From the NCBI GenBank assembly GCA_041660545.1, contig JBAZWE010000058.1, forward strand, positions 1 to 11,810: DNA of 11,810 nt. The letters run 5' to 3'. Of this stretch, positions 7,906 to 11,810 are shown in pieces. Made by a program: the position numbers and the translations under genes. Numbering within the stretch: position 1 is the first letter of the stretch; every line of letters begins with the position of its first letter. The notes under the pieces were generated by a model, which was not told where the DNA came from, made no database searches, and saw nothing but the letters and a program-made list of their open reading frames with translations. Source of the stretch: JBAZWE01 sp041660545. Lineage in GTDB: Bacteria; Actinomycetota; Thermoleophilia; BMS3ABIN01.

Positions 7906-7909
7906 CAAG

Positions 7910-8497
7910 ATGCCTAAAAAAAATAACGACGATAAGCCTGAGCCGATAATGTTCGCAAACAGGGAAGAATGGCGCGCATGGCTGGAGGAAAACCACGATA
8001 AATCTGACGGCATCTGGCTGGCGTATTACAAAAAACATACGGGAAAGTCATCAGTTCAGTATGAGGAAGCCGTTGAGGAAGCCCTCTGCTTCGGCTGGAT
8101 CGACAGCCAGGTCAATGCTATCGACGACGAGCGTTACATGCAACACTATACGCCGCGCAGGAGGAGCAGTATCTGGTCCCAATCCAACAAGGAAAGGGTC
8201 CACCGGTTGCTCGTCGAGGGCCGCATGACCGAATATGGAATGGCGGCGGTGCTTGAAGCGCAAAAGGGAGGTAACTGGGAGACGTTGACCGACGTCGATA
8301 ACCTGGTCGTGCCCGATGACCTTTCTGAGGCTTTGTCGGCTAATGAGAAAGCCGAGGCGTTCTTTAATCGGATCAATGCTTCCGATCAAAAGGCATACCT
8401 GTTCTGGATCACATCAGCGAAACAGGAAGAAACCCGGAAAAAGCGGATCAAGATGACGGTAAAGCAGCTGGCGAAGAACAAGAGGCGCACCGGATAA
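7910..8497 (+). CDS. YdeI/OmpD-associated family protein
   Basis: The protein is 195 residues, the normal size for this family. The conserved features are in order: NREEWRAWLEENHDKSDGIWLAYYKKHTGKSSVQYEEAVEEALCFGWIDS (17-66), broken here only by normal variation, then YTPRRRSSIWSQSN (80-93) and GRMTEYGMAAV (104-114). The C-terminal third is helical and ends in a Lys/Arg-rich tail (KKRIKMTVKQLAKNKRRTG) as in relatives. Some members have been annotated as bacteriocin-protection proteins, but the molecular function is not established, and I assign none. No signal peptide or membrane segment is seen. It lies divergently from the PBP gene and 31 bp upstream of tyrS. Confidence 0.88.
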   Translation: MPKKNNDDKPEPIMFANREEWRAWLEENHDKSDGIWLAYYKKHTGKSSVQYEEAVEEALCFGWIDSQVNAIDDERYMQHYTPRRRSSIWSQSNKERVHRLLVEGRMTEYGMAAVLEAQKGGNWETLTDVDNLVVPDDLSEALSANEKAEAFFNRINASDQKAYLFWITSAKQEETRKKRIKMTVKQLAKNKRRTG

Positions 8498-8509
8498 TCC
8501 ACGTTTTTC

Positions 8510-8518
8510 TGATATCAT
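8510..8518 (+). promoter_or_regulatory. Possible extended -10 promoter for a near-leaderless tyrS transcript
   Basis: TGATATCAT fits TGn-TATCAT, an extended -10-like element, and ends 10 bases before the tyrS ATG. Transcription from it would begin only a few bases ahead of the start codon. No Shine-Dalgarno sequence is visible in front of tyrS, which agrees with leaderless translation. No matching -35 is seen. It is a short motif, so chance occurrence is possible. Confidence 0.35.
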
Positions 8519-8528
8519 TGTCAGCGTC

Positions 8529-9770
8529 ATGGCTCTCGATAAACAGATAATCTCAACGCTCACCAAGGGATGCGTGGAAGCGCTCCCCGAGGGCGGGCTT
8601 GAAAAAAAGCTTGAGATGGCCGCGGGCAAGGGCCGCGCATTGCGCGTCAAACTGGGCGTTGATCCCACGGCTCCGGATATCCACCTGGGGCACACGGTGG
8701 TGCTCACCAAGCTGCGCCAGTTCCAGGACCTGGGCCACCGGGCGGTGCTTATCATCGGCGATTACACGGCGCGCATCGGTGACCCCAGCGGCGTTTCGAA
8801 AACCCGCCCGCAACTCTCCGCCGAATCCATCGAGGCCAATGCCGTGACCTACCAGGAGCAGGCGCACAAGGTACTCGACCAGGACCCGGAAAAGCTCGAA
8901 GTCCGGCGCAACAGTGAATGGCTCGCGCCCATGCGGCTGGAGGACATCTTCAAACTGCTTTCAGCCAGCACCGTCGCGCGCATACTCGAGCGTGACGATT
9001 TTGAGAAACGCTTCAAGGCCAACCAGGCGATCTCCATGCTCGAGACGCTCTATCCCCTGTTGCAGGGTTACGACTCGGTTGCAATCGACGCCGACATCGA
9101 GCTGGGCGGCACCGACCAGAAATTCAACATGCTCATGGGCCGCGCGGTTCAGGAGTATTACGGCAAGCCACAGCAGGTTGTGCTTACCAATGAGATCCTG
9201 CCGGGCACCGACGGCGTCGACCGCATGAGCAAGTCGGTGGGCAATTACATCGGGGTCACCGAGCCGGCCGACGAGATATTCGGCAAGGTGATGAGCATAC
9301 CCGACACGGCGATGCTGGCTTATTACCGGTTGTTGACATCACGCACGAACGATGAAATTGATGCCATCGGGCGTGGACTGGGGGATGGCAGCCTGCATCC
9401 GCGCGACCAGAAAGCCGCGCTTGCACGCGAGCTGGTTGCGCGTTTCCATGACGAGAACGCCGCCGCGGCCGCCGAGCAGCACTTCAACGGACTTTTCCGC
9501 GACAAGAAACTGTCATCCGACGCCGACCTCGTCGAGTGTACGCTTGAGCCTGGAGACAACGAGGACGGCCAGGTATTCCTCCCCAGGCTCATCAGCCGCT
9601 GGTTCGGCCTCACGAGCAGCGAAGCCCGTCGCCGCATCAGGCAGGGCGGCGTCAGTATCGCCGACTCACATGTCACATCGGAGAAGGTTTCCTTCGACAG
9701 CCTCACCGGCGCCACCATCAAGGTGGGGAAGTCGACGAAGTATCACGGGGTTATCAAGGCATCGGCTTAA
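8529..9770 (+). CDS. tyrS: Tyrosyl-tRNA synthetase (TyrS2/TyrZ-like type)
   Basis: This class I aminoacyl-tRNA synthetase charges tRNA-Tyr in the cytosol. It has 413 residues. The first ATP signature is PDIHLGH (49-55), the HIGH-motif equivalent, and the second is DRMSKS (231-236), the KMSKS loop with Arg in first position. KLGVDPTAPDIHLGHTVVLTKLRQFQDLGH and GGTDQKFNMLMGR (193-205) are typical of the second bacterial TyrRS subfamily. A C-terminal S4 RNA-binding domain runs from about 349 to 400 (FLPRLISRWFGLTSSEARRRIRQGGVSI). The N-terminus MALDKQII fits family starts, so ATG 8529 is kept although no Shine-Dalgarno sequence precedes it. There is no room for a T-box leader in the 31-bp gap. 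A DUF2007 gene follows after 65 bp. Confidence 0.97.
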   Translation: MALDKQIISTLTKGCVEALPEGGLEKKLEMAAGKGRALRVKLGVDPTAPDIHLGHTVVLTKLRQFQDLGHRAVLIIGDYTARIGDPSGVSKTRPQLSAESIEANAVTYQEQAHKVLDQDPEKLEVRRNSEWLAPMRLEDIFKLLSASTVARILERDDFEKRFKANQAISMLETLYPLLQGYDSVAIDADIELGGTDQKFNMLMGRAVQEYYGKPQQVVLTNEILPGTDGVDRMSKSVGNYIGVTEPADEIFGKVMSIPDTAMLAYYRLLTSRTNDEIDAIGRGLGDGSLHPRDQKAALARELVARFHDENAAAAAEQHFNGLFRDKKLSSDADLVECTLEPGDNEDGQVFLPRLISRWFGLTSSEARRRIRQGGVSIADSHVTSEKVSFDSLTGATIKVGKSTKYHGVIKASA

Positions 9771-9812
9771 ACCGGAAGCGGCCCGGATAAAGCTATATCC
9801 GCAACAGCCGGT
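9771..9812 (+). repeat. Hairpin-forming sequence after tyrS
   Basis: Directly after the tyrS stop, ACCGG (9771-9775) pairs with CCGGT (9808-9812), enclosing CGGATA (9784-9789) and TATCCG (9796-9801) with a 6-base loop. There is no T-run after it, so it is a weak terminator candidate. It may instead be a spacer structure between co-transcribed tyrS and the DUF2007 gene. Confidence 0.35.
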
Positions 9813-9835
9813 AACAACAGACAGGGTCAAAAGAA

Positions 9836-10051
9836 ATGCCGGATGACATCGTATTATTCAAACGCTACTTTTCAGAAATGGATGCCGGCACGGCAAAGTC
9901 GTTTCTCGAATGCGAAGGTATCCCGGTTATGATTCTCAGCGATGACGCCGGCGGCATGGAGCCCCAGTTTCAGCTGACGCAGGGAGTCCGCCTGATGGTC
10001 CGTCGGGAGGATCTGGAAAAGGCGCACGAGCTGCTTGATGAGATGGAATGA
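9836..10051 (+). CDS. Small DUF2007-type protein (putative signal-transducing protein)
   Basis: This 71-residue protein begins MPDDIVLFKRYFSEMDAGTAKSFLECEGIPVMI and ends VRLMVRREDLEKAHELLDEME. The pattern is typical of DUF2007: a strand and helix that scan a longer protein, then a strand with a gap, a conserved hydrophobic strand and a final helix with EKAxELL. The domain is named putative signal-transducing, but its function is unproven. It is probably cytosolic. The ribosome-binding site is weak (AGGG near 9823 or AAAGAA directly before the ATG). It sits 65 bp after tyrS, possibly in the same transcript, and is followed by a 210-bp non-coding region. Confidence 0.75.
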   Translation: MPDDIVLFKRYFSEMDAGTAKSFLECEGIPVMILSDDAGGMEPQFQLTQGVRLMVRREDLEKAHELLDEME

Positions 10052-10182
10052 TTCAGCGCGTGTGATAAGCGGCGGGCCTTCTTCACTGATACATGCAAAC
10101 CCCGGGGCATCTTCTGTGATCAGACACGCTTAACCAGCGTTTGTGTTTTTCAGCCAGGTGAACAATTCAGCCGATTTAATTA
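10052..10182. other. Non-coding region with a branched inverted-repeat structure
   Basis: No gene is seen here. GCGTGT (10058-10063) pairs with ACACGC (10124-10129), CTGAT (10086-10090) with ATCAG (10119-10123) and ATGC (10093-10096) with GCAT (10107-10110). The core holds the palindrome CCCCGGGG (10100-10107). The 3' arm is continuous while the 5' arm has a 22-base insertion. A short T-run (10146-10150) follows further on. This may act as the 3' end of the tyrS-DUF2007 transcript, but the fold is imperfect. Confidence 0.35.
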
Positions 10183-10261
10183 TTGACTTTACTATTGAAG
10201 GATTAGTCCCGATAATATAGTATGTAAAGCATTATTCAAAAAAGTAAAGCGGTGATGGGCA
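10183..10261 (+). promoter_or_regulatory. AT-rich promoter/operator region of the AbrB-PIN pair
   Basis: This is the most AT-rich stretch of the window. It contains TTGACT (10183-10188) and TTGAAG (10195-10200) as -35-like boxes and TATAGT (10216-10221) as a -10-like box; spacing is 15 for the second pair, so the exact promoter is uncertain. An inverted repeat TACTAT (10190-10195) / ATAGTA (10217-10222) brackets the presumed core. It would suit autoregulation by the AbrB-type antitoxin or the toxin-antitoxin complex, as is usual for such operons. Confidence 0.45.
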
Positions 10262-10277
10262 ATGAATAAAGTAAAGC
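10224..10277 (+). repeat. Three GTAAAGC direct repeats spanning the antitoxin start
   Basis: GTAAAGC occurs at 10224-10230, 10244-10250 and 10271-10277. The first two begin exactly 20 bases apart, on the same DNA face. The last two share ten bases (AAAGTAAAGC). The third copy lies in antitoxin codons 3-6. An inverted GTAAAG (CTTTAC) is at 10187-10192, within the presumed promoter. These look like operator sites for the antitoxin. Confidence 0.5.
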
Positions 10278-10504
10278 TGAGCAGCAAGAATCAAATAGTA
10301 ATACCAAAGGAAGCCAGGCGCGCGCTTGGCCTCAGCGCGGGGGATGAGATTATCGTGGTGACATACAACGACAGGATCGAACTGGTTCCTCGCCCCAAAA
10401 GCTATACCAGCGCGACCCTCGGCCTCGGCAAGGATGTGTGGAAAGGCGTTGACGCTGTCAGTTATGTGAAGGGGGAGAGGAAGGCTTGGGAAAAGAAAGC
10501 TTGA
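10262..10504 (+). CDS. AbrB/SpoVT-type antitoxin (VapB/MazE-like)
   Basis: This 80-residue protein has a swapped-hairpin AbrB DNA-binding domain at about 3-46: KVKLSSKNQIVIPKEARRALGLSAGDEIIVV followed by RIELVPRP. The motif order SSKNQIVIPKEARRALGL..GDE is classic for this fold, which binds DNA as a dimer. Residues 47-80, ending in a charged segment (YVKGERKAWEKKA), would be the toxin-binding tail. The next gene begins within its last codons (19-base overlap), the usual antitoxin-first layout. It should neutralise the PIN toxin and repress the operon, probably through the repeats in front of it. The start ATG has only a weak ribosome-binding site (GGTGATGG). The family assignment is firm; the VapB versus other AbrB-class name is not. 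Confidence 0.9.
   Translation: MNKVKLSSKNQIVIPKEARRALGLSAGDEIIVVTYNDRIELVPRPKSYTSATLGLGKDVWKGVDAVSYVKGERKAWEKKA
10471..10480 (+). promoter_or_regulatory. Purine-rich ribosome-binding site for the PIN toxin
   Basis: GGGGGAGAGG lies inside the antitoxin gene, 5 bases before TTG 10486, and is by far the best Shine-Dalgarno match here. It supports TTG 10486 as the toxin start over TTG 10501, which would have only AAAAGAAAG before it. Confidence 0.6.
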
Positions 10505-10947
10505 AGCTGGCGAGGGTCCTTGGCGCTCATTCCCTCGTCGCCATCGACACGCCGGTTTTTATATATCACTTTGAAGCCCACCCGCGTTACAAGGCACTGA
10601 CGACTCAGATATTTAAGTCAGTCGAGACTGGTGACTGCAAGGCTGTGACTTCAACGCTTGCGCGGTTGGAACTCCTGGTCCGGCCTTTGAAGGAACAGAG
10701 AGCCGATATAGCTGATTCGTACCGGTTCATGCTGGATACCTTCCCCAACCTTTTACAGGTCGACATCGACAAACGGGTGGCGGACAGCGCTGCGGATTTT
10801 CGTGCCGGAACGGGACTCTCGACACCGGACAGCCTGCATATCGCCTGTGCCATGGTCGCTGGCGCGACACTTTTTATAACAAATGATTCGGATTTCAAGA
10901 TGGAGTTTGACGAGCTGCAAATCATTTTGCTCGATGAATTAATCTGA
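10486..10947 (+). CDS. PIN-domain toxin (VapC-like ribonuclease)
   Basis: This 153-residue protein is a PIN-fold Mg2+-dependent ribonuclease candidate. The acidic active-site residues fit: Asp21 in AIDTPVFIYHFE, Glu62 in TLARLELLVRP, Asp115 in TPDSLHIACAMVAGA, and Asp134/Asp136 in ITNDSDF near the C-terminus. VapC-type toxins cut specific RNAs such as tRNA or rRNA and stop translation; the target here cannot be read from sequence. It overlaps the antitoxin gene by 19 bases and starts at TTG, with translation coupled to the antitoxin. All catalytic residues are present, so the module looks intact. Such modules often move between genomes, but no mobile-element ends are seen. Confidence 0.92.
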   Translation: MGKESLKLARVLGAHSLVAIDTPVFIYHFEAHPRYKALTTQIFKSVETGDCKAVTSTLARLELLVRPLKEQRADIADSYRFMLDTFPNLLQVDIDKRVADSAADFRAGTGLSTPDSLHIACAMVAGATLFITNDSDFKMEFDELQIILLDELI

Positions 10948-11021
10948 ATTCGCTTTGAGCACCTCCATCCATGGCTGGCCCGGTCGATCATTCCTCTGTA
11001 GCTCCATGAATCAGAACGTCC

Positions 11022-11040
11022 TCACCTGTAAAAAAGGTGA
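11022..11040 (+). repeat. Small hairpin with A-rich loop after the PIN gene
   Basis: TCACC (11022-11026) pairs with GGTGA (11036-11040) around a 9-base loop containing six A residues. A TATTATTAT stretch follows at 11041-11049. It could be a weak end signal for the toxin transcript or part of the promoter of the next gene. It is short and GC-poor, so support is low. Confidence 0.25.
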
Positions 11041-11090
11041 TATTATTATCCCGCTTTCATCACACGGCGTTACGGGGGACCTTGGCGAAC

Positions 11091-11810
11091 TTGCGGGAAA
11101 GTCATTATTCAGTCAAACCTGTCATTTCTGACAGGGTCAACCGGGCAGAAGCGTTCAGCCGTAAAGGAAGTTTCCCCGTCTGCTCAGTCATCATCCCGCT
11201 CGCACTGCTTCTCACACTTCTTTTTTTCAGCCAAACCGCGCTTGCCGCCACCGGCGAGATCGATTTCGTCGAGACCGAAGTGGACCTAGCGAAAGATGGC
11301 TCCGCCGATATTGCATATATCGTCCAGTGGCGGGTCACGTCCGGCGAGTTCCACGGTTTCTATTTCCAGCCATCCGAACCGCTGGAGATCATCTCCGACT
11401 CGTCGTTCGCATCGGATGACTCCGGGAAGACCTACGGTATCGACTTTACCAGGGAAACGAACAGGGTCAAGGTGGCCCTCGCGGACAACAAGGGTGTTTC
11501 GTCAGGCAACGTCACCTTCACCTACTGGTATTCAACCAACCTGTTCAACGCGGGATATGTGGCTCCGACCACTTCACCGGAAGGGAAAAAGCTGGTCGTC
11601 TTTAACTGGGCTCCGGCCCAGTGGGACGAGGCGCCGAACCAGGACCATTACACCCTGTCAGTCCTGACTCCGTTCGTGCTCCCGGCCGGGGTTGACCCCC
11701 GCGCTTATGTCGAACAGAACCAGCTGGTACTGACCGAGAAGTTCATGAACGAGGACTACCTGATCGATTATCAGCGCGGCGCCGATGGTCGCCTGAATCT
11801 CGTCTTCCAC
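11091..11810 (+). CDS. Secreted/membrane protein resembling DUF2207 N-terminus (partial, start uncertain)
   Basis: The frame is open from 11010 to the window end, and the protein continues beyond it. A signal peptide is clear: hydrophobic VIIPLALLLTLLFF (bases 11187-11228) then SQTALA and a predicted cut before ATGEIDF (mature start near 11247). The exported part, GEIDFVETEVDLAKDGSADIAYIVQWRV..GEFHGFYFQ, has the DGS-plus-beta-strand pattern of DUF2207-type extracellular domains. That assignment is by resemblance only. There is no in-frame ATG. Candidate starts are TTG 11091 (GGGGGA 11 bases upstream), TTG 11082 and GTG 11037; each gives an unusually long pre-signal segment. An SD-like AAAGGAAG at 11163-11170 has no usual start codon after it. 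Its role is unknown; it is not clearly linked to the toxin-antitoxin pair. Confidence 0.6.
   Translation, partial: MRESHYSVKPVISDRVNRAEAFSRKGSFPVCSVIIPLALLLTLLFFSQTALAATGEIDFVETEVDLAKDGSADIAYIVQWRVTSGEFHGFYFQPSEPLEIISDSSFASDDSGKTYGIDFTRETNRVKVALADNKGVSSGNVTFTYWYSTNLFNAGYVAPTTSPEGKKLVVFNWAPAQWDEAPNQDHYTLSVLTPFVLPAGVDPRAYVEQNQLVLTEKFMNEDYLIDYQRGADGRLNLVFH
11118..11135. repeat. Perfect 7-bp inverted repeat upstream of the signal-peptide region
   Basis: CCTGTCA (11118-11124) and TGACAGG (11129-11135) are perfect reverse complements with a TTTC loop. It lies just before the signal-peptide coding part of the last gene. If that gene starts downstream of it, this could be a transcription-factor site or a leader hairpin; if translation starts at TTG 11091 it is inside the coding region. 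No T-run follows, so it is not a terminator. Confidence 0.6.

Noticed and set aside
7714..8038. Two - strand reading frames (92 and 99 codons) upstream of the PBP gene
   Set aside because: They are antisense to the YdeI-family gene start and occupy the divergent promoter; composition is unlike a real protein.
1502..11111. Half-site matches to the ArgR operator (ATTATTCA at 10231 and 11104, ATATTCA at 1502)
   Set aside because: Only half of the roughly 18-bp palindrome is present in each place, and two sites are far from arginine genes; chance in AT-rich sequence is more likely.
11105..11667. A 77-codon - strand frame and a 123-codon + strand frame over the last gene
   Set aside because: Both overlap the signal-peptide-bearing frame, which has export features and DUF2207-like patterning; the alternatives are Ser/Arg/Pro-rich shadows.
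1..11810. tRNA, rRNA, CRISPR array, transposase, phage genes or attachment sites
   Set aside because: None could be recognised by reading both strands; non-coding gaps are short and show no regularly spaced repeats beyond the heptamers described.

Overview
The window is a bacterial chromosome segment with moderately high G+C. Genes are closely packed and several start at TTG. The order argR-argG-argH, a single-PASTA class A penicillin-binding protein and a long NIF3 protein suggest a Gram-positive-type cell wall. The best guess is an uncultured actinobacterium-like lineage. This taxonomic placement is an inference from gene order and protein style, not from a marker gene.

Left part (1-5341, all + strand): the 3' end of argR, then argG and argH (the last two steps of arginine synthesis). 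Next come a 3-methyladenine DNA glycosylase (mpg), a NIF3-family metal-binding protein and a class I SAM methyltransferase. Spacing from argH onward is 10 bp, 11 bp and then a 4-base TTGA overlap, so argH-mpg-NIF3-methyltransferase looks like one transcription unit. argG and argH are separated by 152 bp that is largely a long imperfect inverted repeat.

Middle (5420-9770): a bifunctional peptidoglycan synthase on the - strand converges with the methyltransferase and diverges from a YdeI/OmpD-associated family gene. Tyrosyl-tRNA synthetase (tyrS, TyrZ-like type) follows. tyrS has no visible Shine-Dalgarno sequence and an extended -10-like element lies just before its ATG, so it may be leaderless.

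Right part (9836-11810): a small DUF2007 protein, then an AT-rich promoter/operator region with repeated GTAAAGC heptamers in front of an AbrB-type antitoxin / PIN-toxin pair (VapBC-like). The last gene is cut by the window edge: a secreted protein resembling the N-terminus of DUF2207 membrane proteins. It has a clear signal peptide but no convincing start codon.

Most genes are housekeeping or belong to known families. I see no clearly new multi-gene system. The least explained elements are the argG-argH inverted repeat, the heptamer array at the toxin-antitoxin locus, and the start of the last gene.
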